Of a stretch of DNA of 64,000 nucleotides, positions 17,585-27,003 are shown one piece after another. Source of the DNA: Streptomyces turgidiscabies Car8 (GTDB taxonomy: Bacteria; Actinomycetota; Actinomycetes; Streptomycetales; Streptomycetaceae); assembly GCF_000331005.1 (NCBI RefSeq), contig NZ_AEJB01000343.1:1-64000 (forward strand), written 5' to 3'. The stretch's first letter is position 1; the number at the start of each line of letters is the position of its first letter. Made by a program: the position numbers and the translations under genes. The notes under the pieces were generated by a model, which saw only the letters and a program-made list of their open reading frames with translations, was not told where the DNA came from and ran no database searches.

Positions 17585-18289
17585 TCACCCCGCCGGCGGT
17601 TTTCTCTCCTGACCGGAGCCTGGACCGTTCGCCCGGCGCTGCCCCGCGGGTTCCTCCATGGCCAGTCGCAGTGCGGCACCCGTCTTGGCGCGGACCTCTT
17701 CCTCGGTGACGCCCGGTGCGAGTGCCCTCAACCACAGGCCGTGTCGCGTCACGTCGATGGTGGCGAGGTCCGTGATGACGCGGTCGACCACCCCGGCGGC
17801 GGTCAGCGGCAACGTGCAGTCGTCGACGATCTTCGGGCTTCCGTCCTTGGCCACGTGGTCGGTGAGCACCACGATGCGTCGGGCGCCGACCACGAGGTCC
17901 ATGGCTCCGCCCATGCCCTTCACCAGGGCACCCGGGATGGTCCAGTTGGCGAGGTCGCCCCTCGCACTCACCTGCAGGGCACCCAGGATCGCGATGTCGA
18001 TGTGGCCGCCGCGGATCATGCCGAAGGACGTCGCGGAGTCGAAGTAGCTCGCACCGGGGAGGACGGTGACGGTCTGCTTGCCCGCGTTGATGACGTCCGC
18101 GTCCTCCTCCCCCTCCCAGGGGAACGGGCCGAGGCCGAGGATGCCGTTCTCACTCTGCAAGGTCACCTGGACGCCCTCGGGGACGTGGTTGGCCACGAGG
18201 GTCGGGATGCCGATGCCGAGATTCACATAGTCGCCGTCACTGAGTTCGGCGGCCGCGAGCGCGGCCATCTCGTCGCGTGTCCTGGGCAC
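17585..18289 (-). CDS. 3-oxoacid CoA-transferase, subunit B
   Basis: 234 residues. The motifs [26 protein letters not shown] with the catalytic Glu of SENG, and MGGAMDLV identify the beta subunit of a family I CoA-transferase (ScoB/PcaJ/AtoA-like). It moves CoA from succinyl-CoA to a 3-oxoacid such as acetoacetate or 3-oxoadipate. It follows the A subunit by 13 bases and both are surely co-transcribed. The C-terminal tail (about residues 212-234, Pro/Gly-rich) is longer than in most homologues and probably disordered. Without other beta-ketoadipate genes nearby, acetoacetate use is as likely as aromatic degradation. Confidence 0.9.
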   Translation of the reverse strand: MPRTRDEMAALAAAELSDGDYVNLGIGIPTLVANHVPEGVQVTLQSENGILGLGPFPWEGEEDADVINAGKQTVTVLPGASYFDSATSFGMIRGGHIDIAILGALQVSARGDLANWTIPGALVKGMGGAMDLVVGARRIVVLTDHVAKDGSPKIVDDCTLPLTAAGVVDRVITDLATIDVTRHGLWLRALAPGVTEEEVRAKTGAALRLAMEEPAGQRRANGPGSGQERKPPAG

Positions 18290-18302
18290 GTCTCGTCCAC
18301 TC

Positions 18303-19022
18303 CTACACTTCGACGGTCACGCGGGGGCGGACCGTACGCTGCTCGATTTCCTTGGACCGTTCGCGTGCGACCACCAGACGGCTCACGTGGATGCCAGGGG
18401 TGGTGACGCGTTCGGGATCGGTGAACTCCTCGGCCAGGTACTCGGCCTCGGCCACGGTCACCCGGCCGCACGTCGCCGCGAGCGGGTTGAAGTTGCGTGC
18501 GGCGGCCCGGTAGGTCAGATTGCCCGCCCGGTCGGCGGTGTGGGCGTGGACGAGTGCGAGGTCGGCGACGATCGCACGCTCCTGGATGTGCGTGTGCCCG
18601 TCGAACTCGGCGTGCGGCTTGCCTTCGGCGACGGGCGTGCCCACCCCGGCCCTCGTGTAGAACGCAGGGATGCCGGCTCCGCCGGCGCGCATGCGTTCGG
18701 CGAGCGTGCCCTGGGGGGCGAACTCCACGTCGAGAGTCCCGTCCAGGTACTGGCGGGCGAACAGCTTGTTCTCGCCCACGTAGGACGCGATCACCTTGGC
18801 CACCTGCTGGTTCTCCAGCAGCAGGCCGAGACCCTTGCCGTCGACCCCCATGTTGTTCGACACGACCGTCAGCCCCGTGACTCCGCTGTTCCGTACGACC
18901 TCGATGAGGTCGTACGGAACACCACACAGACCGAATCCGCCGACGGCGATCGTCATCCCGTCGGCCAGTACGTCGGCCAAGGCATCGTCCGCGGTCGCGC
19001 GCAGCTTGATCAACTCGTCCAC
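18303..19022 (-). CDS. 3-oxoacid CoA-transferase, subunit A
   Basis: 239 residues from a GTG at 19022. The CoA-binding loop [28 protein letters not shown] and [14 protein letters not shown] are typical of the alpha subunit of succinyl-CoA:3-oxoacid CoA-transferases (ScoA/PcaI-like). The next gene is the B subunit. The pair is divergent from an IclR-family regulator, which commonly controls such genes in response to an aromatic or keto-acid intermediate. A GGGGAA lies close before the start. Confidence 0.9.
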   Translation of the reverse strand: MDELIKLRATADDALADVLADGMTIAVGGFGLCGVPYDLIEVVRNSGVTGLTVVSNNMGVDGKGLGLLLENQQVAKVIASYVGENKLFARQYLDGTLDVEFAPQGTLAERMRAGGAGIPAFYTRAGVGTPVAEGKPHAEFDGHTHIQERAIVADLALVHAHTADRAGNLTYRAAARNFNPLAATCGRVTVAEAEYLAEEFTDPERVTTPGIHVSRLVVARERSKEIEQRTVRPRVTVEV

Positions 19023-19035
19023 TTCCCCGTCAGGG

Positions 19036-19160
19036 CGTTCACTGTCCGAGCACCGGAGTCAACTTCACTGCACCGCCAACAGGCAAGAGAACAGGCCTCT
19101 TCCCTGAGCAACCGGTTGACGGGTGAGCGAGAGCGGAACCATGCGTCCACTGAGTGAACG
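19036..19160. promoter_or_regulatory. Divergent promoter with paired CGTTCACT half-sites
   Basis: CGTTCACT at 19036-19043 recurs as its reverse complement AGTGAACG at 19153-19160. One copy lies 13 bases before the CoA-transferase start and the other 12 bases before the IclR start. The mirror placement suggests operators for the IclR regulator, but only position and symmetry support it. Confidence 0.4.
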
Positions 19161-19172
19161 TAAGATGAGGGC

Positions 19173-19955
19173 ATGGACGCGACCCCGGCAGCTCATCTCG
19201 TCGGCAGGATGGGCACCCTCCTGCGCGCACTGTCCGCCGTCAACGAGACGGGTGCGACCACCGCCGACCTGGCGAGAGCGACAGGCCTGCCGAGACCGAC
19301 CGTCCACCGGCTGCTCGTCTCCCTGGCCGATGAGGGGTTCGTCGACCGCGACCGCCGCAGCGGGCGTTGGTTCCTGGGCCCCGAGCTGTATCTGCTCGGC
19401 GGAGTGGCCGGCATTCGCTACGACATCACCCGCCAGGCACGTGAAAGCGTGCACCGGCTCGCGGCATCGACGGGCGAGAGCGCGTTCTTCTCAGCGAGGC
19501 GAGGGGAAGAGACGGTGTGCCTGCTGCGTGAGGACGGCGACTTCCCGATCCGCTCATTCGTGCTGTACGAGGGTGCGCGCTTCCCCCTCGGTGTCGTGTC
19601 GGCGGGCCTGGCGGTGCTGTCGTTCCTCGACGACGGCGAGATCGACGCCTATCTGGCACGCGAGGACCTGGTGGGCCGGTGGGGTCCGGCACACGCGCCG
19701 CACGTGCTGCGTGAGCGGATCGCCCAGACCCGCGTCGACGGCTACGCGGTGAACCCCGGACTCGTCGTGGAAGGCAGTTGGGGGATGGCGGCGGCCGTGT
19801 TCGACCAGGCGGGTCAGCCCTCGGGGGCGCTGACCGTGACGGGGGTGGAGAACAGGTTCCGCGCCGAGCGCAGACCTGAACTCGGCGCGCTCCTCCTGCG
19901 CGAGGCCCACTCGCTGGGCCGCACACTGAACACCGGCGCGGGCACCCGGCGCTGA
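19173..19955 (+). CDS. IclR-family transcriptional regulator
   Basis: 260 residues. A winged helix-turn-helix (about 10-70) contains GATTADLARATGLPRPTVHR and GFVDRDRRSGRWFLGPEL. The effector domain (about 80-250) has TGESAFFSARRGEETVCLL and a conserved GSWGMAAAVFD block. The gene is divergent from the CoA-transferase pair and probably controls it. IclR regulators of beta-ketoadipate genes (PcaR/PobR types) are the best-known relatives with this neighbourhood. The start at 19173 has a GAGG just upstream. Confidence 0.9.
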   Translation: MDATPAAHLVGRMGTLLRALSAVNETGATTADLARATGLPRPTVHRLLVSLADEGFVDRDRRSGRWFLGPELYLLGGVAGIRYDITRQARESVHRLAASTGESAFFSARRGEETVCLLREDGDFPIRSFVLYEGARFPLGVVSAGLAVLSFLDDGEIDAYLAREDLVGRWGPAHAPHVLRERIAQTRVDGYAVNPGLVVEGSWGMAAAVFDQAGQPSGALTVTGVENRFRAERRPELGALLLREAHSLGRTLNTGAGTRR

Positions 19956-19964
19956 CCCGCTGCC

Positions 19965-20190
19965 CGGGTGGAGGCCTGCCAGGTGTGTCCGCCGGGCGTG
20001 ACGACGGCGATCTGCCGGGCGAAGGCGACGTACGCGGTGTCGGCATGATCGACCGTGATGTTCTCGGGCTGCCGCGAGGCGGAGAGAGCGAAGTGCGACG
20101 CGATACGGGGCGCGGAGACGGGGAGGCGTCGGCCCTGGGGGCGGTCGCCGCCGGAACCAGCAGGCCGACGGTGGCCGGCTCGCGCCCGGC
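19965..20190 (-). pseudogene. Remnant of an exported SMP-30/NHL-type protein
   Basis: Read on the minus strand, a signal-peptide-like piece (PATVGLLVPAATAPRADA) near 20190-20130 is followed, after frame changes, by LSASRQPENITVDHADTAYV and ARQIAVVTPGGHT near 20080-19975. That pattern matches the N-terminal region of secreted SMP-30/gluconolactonase-like beta-propellers. The rest of the propeller is missing and the frame is broken, so the gene is dead. The rest of the gap between the IclR gene and the next fucosidase shows no gene. Confidence 0.5.
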
Positions 20191-20459
20191 CACGTCGCCA
20201 CCGTCCGCACCCACGGTTTCCGACCGCCTCACACCGGAACAGACCCGGGCCTTCACGGAGGTCTGCGAACTCATCCGCGCAGGCTTCTCCGGGCCCGACC
20301 GACCGGATCTCCCCGCTGACCTCGCCACAGACCGGAGTCGACCACACAGGCGGACAACCGTACGACGGACGCGGGGGCCGGAAAGCCGCCGCTTCCCGGC
20401 CCCACCTGGCCAGTCCGGTCCCCCGACCCCGGAGTCACACTGCGAGCAGACCTGGCGGA

Positions 20460-22691
20460 TCAGAGCGCCGTGAAGGTCCACAGCAGGTTGTTGCTGCCGT
20501 CGTACGTCCACTGCTTGGTGACGGAGCCGGAGGCGACGTTGCCGCCTCCGTCGAGGACCAGGCCGCTGGTGCGGTTTGCTATCGAGTAGTGGCCGGCGCC
20601 CCGGTGGGTGATCGTCCACTGCTGGTTGTTTCCGCCGTTCCACGCCGCCTGCTGGGCGACGGAGCCGTCGGCCGTGGCGCCCCAGCCGTCAGCGACCATG
20701 CCGTTGGCGCGGTTGACCAGCCTGTAGTAGCCGTTGCCGACGTCCACCGCCTGCCACTGCAGGTTGGAACTGCCGTCCCACGTCCACTGCTTGAGGTTGG
20801 ACCCGGAGGCGACACCGCCGCCGCTGTCCAGCGCGAGGCCGTCGGTGACATTGGTGATCCGGAAGTACGTCGACGGGTTGAACTGGACTCTCAGTGAGGT
20901 GACTTGGTCGTTGTTTCCGGTGACCCTGAGGTCGGGGTTGTCCGCGGTGAAGGTCCACGAGGTGCCGGTGAAGTTGTCGCCGGAGTAGCCGACGAGCCTG
21001 TAGCCGGGGGCCAGCCACAGCGAGGAGAGGCTGAGCGTGCCCAGTCCGGCCTGCTGCAGCTGGGCCGCGGTGTAGTCGCCGACAGCGAGGACGGTACCGG
21101 GATCGGTGTAGTTGACGTCCTTGAAGGCGACGGCTCCGGTCAGCGGCCGCAGGCTGGGGATCCCGCCGGAGAAGCTGAGCTTCAGGACGTAGGCGTTGGC
21201 GCTGTACGGCGCCGAGGACGGCAGGGAAACCGTCAGCCCGGAGGAGGTCTGTACAGGCGCCGGCAGACTGATGTAGCTGCCGGCCGTCGAGTCGAGCAGT
21301 TTCACCGACGTCAGCGACGAGAGGTTGATCTGGCCCGAGCCGAGCGTCTTGATCGTCAGTGAACTGCCGGGCCAGCCAAGGACGGTGGCGTACAGGACGG
21401 TGTTCGCCTTGTTGCGGGTGAACCGGATGTCCTGTGCCGTGCCGGCGGTCGGGTTGGTGAAGGCCCCGCCGCCCATCTTCGTCGGGCCTTCGCCGTACAC
21501 GCTCCAGGCGCGGGTCGAGTACACGGACTCCCCGAAGCGCTTCAGGTAGTCGCCGATGCCGAGCAGGATGTCCCTCTGCGCCTGGGGGATGGTGCCGTCG
21601 GCCATCGGCGCGATGTTCAGCAGCACGTTGCCGTTCTTGCTGACCCGGTCGAGGAAGGAGTGCAGCATCTGCTTGGTGCTGTAGTAGCCGATGCCCTGTG
21701 TGTAGCACCAACTGGAGCTGGAGATGCTGTCGTCGGTCAGCCAGTAGGGGGTCGTGAGGTCGCCCGGCCCGCCCCGCTCGTAGTCGAAGACCTCGCCCTT
21801 GCCGTTCATGCCGTCCTTGTACGTGGCGACGACCTCACGGCCCCAGCTGTTGGCCTGGTTGTAGTAGTACGACAGGAAGTTCAGCCGCTGCGTCTCGTCG
21901 ACGGCGTCCAGCTTGAAGTCCTGCCAGAGGATGTCGGGCTTGGCCCGGTCGATGACCTCCTTGAGCTTGTCGTACCAGAGCTTGTTCTCCGCCGCCGCGC
22001 CGAGCTGCCCGTAGAGCTTCTTCAGGCTGGGGTCGGTCTGCGCGGGCGCGAACTCGTAGAAGCCGTTGTAGTGGTACGCGTGGTGCATGGCGACCAGCAG
22101 CTTGAGCCCCTTGGCCCGGATGGCCGTGGTGAACAGGCTGAGCAGGTCCAGCTTCGGCCCCTTGGCGACCGAGTTCCACTCGTTGACCTGGCTGTCCCAC
22201 ATCGAGAAGCCGTCGTGGTGCTCGGCGACCGGCCCGGCGAACTTCGCGCCCGCGTCGACGAACAGCTGCACCCACTCGTCGGGGTCGAAGTTGCCGCCCG
22301 CCGACTTCAGCTTCGGTGCGAACTGCACGGTGTTGCCGGCCAGGTCCTTCGCGCCGTTGATGAAGTTGTGGTACGGCCAGGTGGAGGGCTGGCCGTAGGT
22401 CGCGATGTGGTGCTTGTTGGCGTTGCTGCCGCCCGAGTACATGTTGCGCGGGTACCACTCGTTGTCGTACGCGGGAACGCTGAAGACACCCCAGTGGAAG
22501 TAGATGCCGAACTTGGCGTCCTGGAACCACTCCGGGGCGGGCGGGTGCTGGTCGACCGAGTTCCAGTCCGGTGTGTACGTGCTGGGTGCCGCCTGCGCGC
22601 CGCCGGCACCGAAGATGCCTCCGGCGACGGCCGTCGCGGCCACGAAGGTGGCACTGGCCAGGAACTGGCGCCTGTTGATCGAACTCGACAT
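20460..22691 (-). CDS. Second Tat-exported GH29 alpha-L-fucosidase with ricin-type domain
   Basis: 743 residues from the ATG at 22691, with GAGGA eight bases upstream. The N-terminus has a twin-arginine signal (SSINRRQFLASA) and a hydrophobic run ending GGAQA. The GH29 barrel (about 40-400) contains AKFGIYFHWGVFSVPAYDNE, EHHDGFSMWDS and the nucleophile Asp near 258 in ILWQDFKLD, followed by GNVLLNIAPMADGTIP. A beta-sandwich follows, then a crystallin-like segment (about 530-610, GYSGDNFTGTSWTFTADN), then a ricin trefoil (about 612-743) with NLQWQAV, NQQWTIT and NLLWTFT. It is only distantly related to the fucosidase at 1992 and probably differs in linkage preference. It diverges from the sugar transporter operon that would import the released fucose. 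Confidence 0.9.
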   Translation of the reverse strand: MSSSINRRQFLASATFVAATAVAGGIFGAGGAQAAPSTYTPDWNSVDQHPPAPEWFQDAKFGIYFHWGVFSVPAYDNEWYPRNMYSGGSNANKHHIATYGQPSTWPYHNFINGAKDLAGNTVQFAPKLKSAGGNFDPDEWVQLFVDAGAKFAGPVAEHHDGFSMWDSQVNEWNSVAKGPKLDLLSLFTTAIRAKGLKLLVAMHHAYHYNGFYEFAPAQTDPSLKKLYGQLGAAAENKLWYDKLKEVIDRAKPDILWQDFKLDAVDETQRLNFLSYYYNQANSWGREVVATYKDGMNGKGEVFDYERGGPGDLTTPYWLTDDSISSSSWCYTQGIGYYSTKQMLHSFLDRVSKNGNVLLNIAPMADGTIPQAQRDILLGIGDYLKRFGESVYSTRAWSVYGEGPTKMGGGAFTNPTAGTAQDIRFTRNKANTVLYATVLGWPGSSLTIKTLGSGQINLSSLTSVKLLDSTAGSYISLPAPVQTSSGLTVSLPSSAPYSANAYVLKLSFSGGIPSLRPLTGAVAFKDVNYTDPGTVLAVGDYTAAQLQQAGLGTLSLSSLWLAPGYRLVGYSGDNFTGTSWTFTADNPDLRVTGNNDQVTSLRVQFNPSTYFRITNVTDGLALDSGGGVASGSNLKQWTWDGSSNLQWQAVDVGNGYYRLVNRANGMVADGWGATADGSVAQQAAWNGGNNQQWTITHRGAGHYSIANRTSGLVLDGGGNVASGSVTKQWTYDGSNNLLWTFTAL

Positions 22692-23169
22692 GAAGACATC
22701 CTCGATGCGGAAGGTGACAGAGGAGGGCGAAAGGGCACGGGAGGCCGCCGCCACTCACGGTGTCCGGGTCGCCACTTGTTACGCATGAAGATCGAGCATG
22801 TGTCCCCGGGATGTCAACGGGCGTGCAGGGATGAGTAGGAGCTCTTGACCAGGCGTTATATGCCTTTCATTCCCTTTTGTGTTGGTTTCCTGTCGATCAG
22901 ACATGGCATGTCTTCCAACTACAGCCGAGCGGAGTCGAGCACCTGACGACCAGCGAAGCAATCGATTGATGGGATGAAACTTGCCACCGCAACGCTCACT
23001 GCGGCCCCTTATCCCACAATCAACCTGCATGTTTCGGGAAAATCACGTCAAGGACTAGACAGGACCTCGCCGCGCATCCTATAAACATCCCATCTCTCCG
23101 AGACGGCGACACCCAGCTGTCGCCTATGTGGAAAATCTCCCGCTTCGGGACCAGCGCGAGGAAGTACCG
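22692..23169. promoter_or_regulatory. Divergent promoter region between fucosidase and sugar transporter
   Basis: This gap of about 480 bases holds no gene. It has a perfect 7-1-7 palindrome AGACATG-G-CATGTCT (22899-22913), the 12-mer CCTATAAACATC (23078-23089) shared with the 1743-1754 region, and a 7-6-7 inverted repeat GGCGACA (23105-23111)/TGTCGCC (23118-23124). The composition is clearly more AT-rich than the coding DNA, as expected for a busy promoter. The first two elements share an ACAT core with the 1736 palindrome and may bind the GntR regulator encoded at 33714. Confidence 0.5.
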
Positions 23170-24234
23170 ATGAGACTCAGAAACGCTCTCTGCTCCACCG
23201 CCGCCGCCCTGTCCGCCCTGACGCTTCTCAGCGCCTGTGGCAGCGGCTCCGGCACTTCGGCGTCGTCGAGCGGCACACCGCTGGTCGGCGTGGACTACCC
23301 GCGTTCCGACACCGACTTCTGGAACTCGTACATCAAGTACACGCCGGAGTACGCGAAGGAGCTCGGCCTCTCACTCAAGACCACCAACTCGCAGAACGAT
23401 GTCGCCAAGCTGACGGCCAACGCGCAGACGTTCATCAGCCAGGGCGTCAAGGGTGTCGCGATGGCCCCCCAGGACACCGCGGCCATCGCGCCGACGCTGG
23501 CTCAGCTGGAGGCGAAGAAGATCCCCGTCGTCACCGTCGACACCCGCCCCGACAGCGGCAAGGTCTTCATGGTGGTGCGCGCCGACAACCGGGCGTACGG
23601 CGAGAAGGCGTGCCAGTACCTGGGCACCAAGCTCGGCGGCAAGGGCAAGGTCGTCATGCTCCAGGGCGGTCTGGACTCCATCAACGGCCGTGACCGCACC
23701 GAGGCGTTCAACGACTGCATGAAGAAGAGCTTCCCCGCCATCAAGGTGTTCGGCGAGGCCACCAACTGGGACGGCGCCGTCGCGGCACAGAAGCTGCAGA
23801 CCGACCTGACCGCCAACCCGGACATCAAGGGCGTCTACATGCAGTCCAGTTTCGCCCTGGCCGGCACCCTCCAGGTTCTCAAGCAGAAGGGCCTGCTGGT
23901 CGAGCCGTCGGACAAGAAGCACGTGTTCGTGGTCTCCAACGACGGCATCCCCGAGGAGCTCAGGTCCATCGCCGAGGGCAAGATCGACGCCACCGTCTCC
24001 CAGCCGGCCGACCTGTACGCCAAGTACGCCCTGTACTACCTGAAGGCCGCGATCGACGGGAAGACCTTCAAGCCGGGCAGGACGGACCACGACAGCAACA
24101 TCATCCAGGTCCGTGAAGGTCTCCTGGAGGACCAGCTCTCCGCCCCGCTCGTCACCGCCGACGGAGGCACCTACGGCGGTGTCCCCAGCATCAGGAGCGA
24201 CGACAAGTCCCTCTGGGGCAACAACCTCGGCTGA
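23170..24234 (+). CDS. Sugar ABC transporter substrate-binding lipoprotein
   Basis: 354 residues from the ATG at 23170, with GAGGAAG upstream. A lipoprotein signal ends in LLSACG, with the lipidated Cys at 23. The mature protein is a two-lobed periplasmic-binding fold of the ribose/galactose cluster: FWNSYIKYTPEYAKELG, GVKGVAMAPQDTAAIAPTL, KKIPVVTVDTRPD, and a hinge near VFVVSNDGIPEEL. It delivers a monosaccharide or short sugar to the ATPase and permease encoded next. With two fucosidases and L-fuconate dehydratase nearby, L-fucose is the most likely ligand, but specificity is inferred from context. Confidence 0.9.
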   Translation: MRLRNALCSTAAALSALTLLSACGSGSGTSASSSGTPLVGVDYPRSDTDFWNSYIKYTPEYAKELGLSLKTTNSQNDVAKLTANAQTFISQGVKGVAMAPQDTAAIAPTLAQLEAKKIPVVTVDTRPDSGKVFMVVRADNRAYGEKACQYLGTKLGGKGKVVMLQGGLDSINGRDRTEAFNDCMKKSFPAIKVFGEATNWDGAVAAQKLQTDLTANPDIKGVYMQSSFALAGTLQVLKQKGLLVEPSDKKHVFVVSNDGIPEELRSIAEGKIDATVSQPADLYAKYALYYLKAAIDGKTFKPGRTDHDSNIIQVREGLLEDQLSAPLVTADGGTYGGVPSIRSDDKSLWGNNLG

Positions 24235-24278
24235 CGGACCGCCAGGACTCTTGGACCAACGAACACAAGGCGGTTGAG

Positions 24279-25841
24279 ATGAACGACGGGGAGCGAGCAG
24301 TCACCCCCGCGCCCGCCCCGGCGGACGACGGACGGGCCCCGGCCGGCCCGGCCGTCGTCGAGGCGACGGGCATAGTCAAACGATTCGGTCCGACGGTGGC
24401 GCTCAACGGCGCCCGGATCACCATCAGGCCCGGCGAGACCCACGCGCTGGTCGGCCGCAACGGAGCCGGCAAGTCGACGCTGGTGTCCGTGCTCACCGGG
24501 CTTCAGACCCCCGACGAGGGCACGGTCACCTTCGGCGGCGCCCCGGCCCCCCGGCCATCGGCCCGCGACGCGTGGCGCAGCCGGGTGGCCTGCGTCTACC
24601 AGAAGTCGACGATCATCCCCACGCTGACCGTCGCCGAGAACCTCTTCCTGAACCGGCACGAGCACGGCCGCGGCCGGCTCATCACCTGGCAGGGTGTGCG
24701 GCGCCGGGCCCAGGAACTGCTGTCGACCTGGTCGGTGGACGTGGATCCGCAGACCCCGGCCGGTGAACTGGACGTGGAACAGCGGCAGTTCGTCGAGATC
24801 GCCCGCGCACTGTCGTTCGGCGCCCGGTTCATCGTCCTCGACGAGCCGACCGCCCAGCTCGACGGCGCGGCGATCAACCGGCTCTTCGACCGGATCCGTG
24901 ACCTGCAAAGCCAGGGCGTGACCTTCCTGTTCATCAGTCACCACCTCCAGGAGGTCTACGAGATCTGCGACATGGTGACGGTGTTCCGGGACGCCCGGCA
25001 CATCCTGACCGCCCCGGTCACCGAGCTTCCCCGCACCGAACTCGTCGCCGCCATGACCGGCGAGGCGGCGGGCGACCGGCGCGAGGACCGGCCGAGCAGC
25101 CTGAGCTCCGGCACGACGGCGGCACTGAGCGTCAGCGAACTGAGCGGCGACACCTACACGGACGTCACCTTCCGAGTCGGCGCCGGCGAGATCGTCGGAC
25201 TCGCGGGAGCCGCCGGCAGCGGTCGCACGGAGATCGCCGAGACCGTCGTGGGCCTCAGGGCCCCGGACGGGGGCCGGGTCGCGATCGCCGGGCAGCGGCC
25301 CCGGCCGGGGAGTGTCCCCGCCGCGCTCGCCGCGGGCGCCGGTTTCGTCCCGCAGGACCGCCACCACCAGGGCTTCGTCCCCGACATGTCGATCGCGGAC
25401 AACGCCACCCTGTCCGTGCCCCACCGGCTCGGCAGGAACGGGTTCGTGAGCAGCCGCACCCGGGACCGGCTCGCCGAGGGGATGATCGAGAACCTGGCGA
25501 TCAAGACTCCGGGTCCCGAGCTGCCCGTGTCGGCGCTCTCCGGTGGCAATCAGCAGAAGGTCGTCATGGCCCGCGCCCTGGCCGACGCCCCCCGACTGCT
25601 GGTGCTGATCAACCCGACCGCGGGCGTCGACGTGCGCTCCAAGGAGTTCCTCCTCGGCAAGGTCGAGGAGACCGCGGAGACCGGGACCGGAGTGCTCATC
25701 GCCTCCGACGAACTCGACGACCTGCGGATGTGCGACCGGGTCCTGGTGATGTTCCAGGGCCGAGTGACCTCAGAGATCACCCGCGGCTGGCACGACCACG
25801 ACCTCGTGGCCGCGATGGAAGGAGTGGACCTTCATGCCTGA
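24279..25841 (+). CDS. Sugar ABC transporter, tandem ATP-binding protein (RbsA/XylG type)
   Basis: 520 residues with two nucleotide-binding domains. Domain 1 (about 25-260) has Walker A GRNGAGKS, a family-typical LDVEQRQFVEIARAL signature and Walker B FIVLDEPTAQLDG. Domain 2 (about 280-510) has a degenerate Walker A GAAGSGRT, a good LSGGNQQKV signature, and a degenerate Walker B in which the usual LDEPT is LINPT. One composite ATP site should therefore be competent and the other not. The start at 24279 is 44 bases after the lipoprotein stop. Its last eight bases overlap the permease start. It is the energy subunit of the probable L-fucose importer. Confidence 0.93.
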   Translation: MNDGERAVTPAPAPADDGRAPAGPAVVEATGIVKRFGPTVALNGARITIRPGETHALVGRNGAGKSTLVSVLTGLQTPDEGTVTFGGAPAPRPSARDAWRSRVACVYQKSTIIPTLTVAENLFLNRHEHGRGRLITWQGVRRRAQELLSTWSVDVDPQTPAGELDVEQRQFVEIARALSFGARFIVLDEPTAQLDGAAINRLFDRIRDLQSQGVTFLFISHHLQEVYEICDMVTVFRDARHILTAPVTELPRTELVAAMTGEAAGDRREDRPSSLSSGTTAALSVSELSGDTYTDVTFRVGAGEIVGLAGAAGSGRTEIAETVVGLRAPDGGRVAIAGQRPRPGSVPAALAAGAGFVPQDRHHQGFVPDMSIADNATLSVPHRLGRNGFVSSRTRDRLAEGMIENLAIKTPGPELPVSALSGGNQQKVVMARALADAPRLLVLINPTAGVDVRSKEFLLGKVEETAETGTGVLIASDELDDLRMCDRVLVMFQGRVTSEITRGWHDHDLVAAMEGVDLHA

Positions 25842-26874
25842 AACCGTTCTCGCCGAGACGCCCGCGCCGAAGGCCGCCGCGCCGGGGGCCCGACGGACCG
25901 CGCTGTTCGGCGGCCGGATACCGCTGGCCAGACTGCGCGACCTCGCTCTGGTCCCCGCGATCGTGGTGATCGCGATCGTCGGACAGATCGTCAGCCCGGT
26001 CTTCCTGCAGACCGACAACCTGATCAACGTTCTGCAGACGATGTCCGAGATCGCGCTGCTGGTCCTCGCCCAGACGATGATCCTGATCGTCAAGAAAATG
26101 GACCTCTCCCTGGAGTCGACCATGGGCCTCGCGCCCGGCGTCGCGGCCTGGCTGACCATCGGCGGCGCAGGACACGGAATCGGCCTGCTGCCCGGCGCCT
26201 GGGCGATCCCGATCACCCTCGCCGTGGGCGCGCTGATCGGCGTGGTCAACTCCCTGCTGATCATCCGCTTCGGCCTCAACGGCTTCATCGTCACCCTCGG
26301 CATGCTGATCGTCCTGCGCGGCATCCTGACGGGCATCTCGGGCGGCCAGACCTTCTTCCAGCTACCCGAGTCGATGCTCTACCTGGGCACGACGCAGTGG
26401 TTCGGGATGCCGGCCTCCATCTGGCTCTGCCTCACACTGTTCGCCATCGCCGTCGTGGTTCTCGGCTGGACCAGCTTCGGCCGCTCCCTGTACGCCATCG
26501 GCGGCAACGTCGACGCCGCGAAGGCGGCCGGTATCCGTACCGACCGGGTGCTGTGGATCGTCCTGGTCACCGGCAGCGTCCTCGCCGCCCTCGCCGGACT
26601 GCTGCTCTCCGGGCGGCTGGCCTCGGTGGCCTCCGCACAGGGCAACGGCTACATCTTCACCGTCTTCGCAGCCGCCGTCATCGGCGGGATCAGCCTCAAC
26701 GGCGGCAAGGGCACCATGTTCGGGGCCTTCAGCGGCATCCTGCTGCTCTTCATGATCCAGAACGTGCTCACCCTGGGCGGCGTCCCCGCGCAGTGGATCG
26801 GCGCCCTCAACGGCCTGATCATCCTGGTCGCGCTGATGATCTCGCGCATCACGGGCGGCAAGGTCCAGGACTGA
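25834..26874 (+). CDS. Sugar ABC transporter permease (RbsC type)
   Basis: 346 residues. After a short Pro/Ala-rich cytoplasmic tail, about eight to ten hydrophobic spans run from residue 34 to 335. Conserved family stretches are VQTMSEIALLVLAQTMILI-like (near 68), MDLSLESTMGLAPGVAAWL, RFGLNGFIVTLGMLIVLRGI and the coupling region IGGNVDAAKAAGIRTDRV. The ATG overlaps the ATPase stop by eight bases. It forms the membrane channel of the transporter; a single permease suggests a homodimer, as in ribose-type systems. Confidence 0.93.
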   Translation: MPETVLAETPAPKAAAPGARRTALFGGRIPLARLRDLALVPAIVVIAIVGQIVSPVFLQTDNLINVLQTMSEIALLVLAQTMILIVKKMDLSLESTMGLAPGVAAWLTIGGAGHGIGLLPGAWAIPITLAVGALIGVVNSLLIIRFGLNGFIVTLGMLIVLRGILTGISGGQTFFQLPESMLYLGTTQWFGMPASIWLCLTLFAIAVVVLGWTSFGRSLYAIGGNVDAAKAAGIRTDRVLWIVLVTGSVLAALAGLLLSGRLASVASAQGNGYIFTVFAAAVIGGISLNGGKGTMFGAFSGILLLFMIQNVLTLGGVPAQWIGALNGLIILVALMISRITGGKVQD

Positions 26875-27003
26875 ACAGGCGGCCGTCGCGGGGCTCCACA
26901 GGAACCAGCGGCCTGCCGCTCGTGTCCGCCCGGCCGCCGAACCCCCCGCTGTCCTCCCCTCTCTCGTCGCAGGGTCCACCTCCCCTGCCCCCTAGGAGTT
27001 GCC

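Noticed and set aside
19985..20473. 162-codon plus-strand open frame after the IclR gene
   Set aside because: Arg/Pro/Ser-rich without motifs, and it overlaps the minus-strand SMP-30-like remnant, which explains the coding-like signal better.
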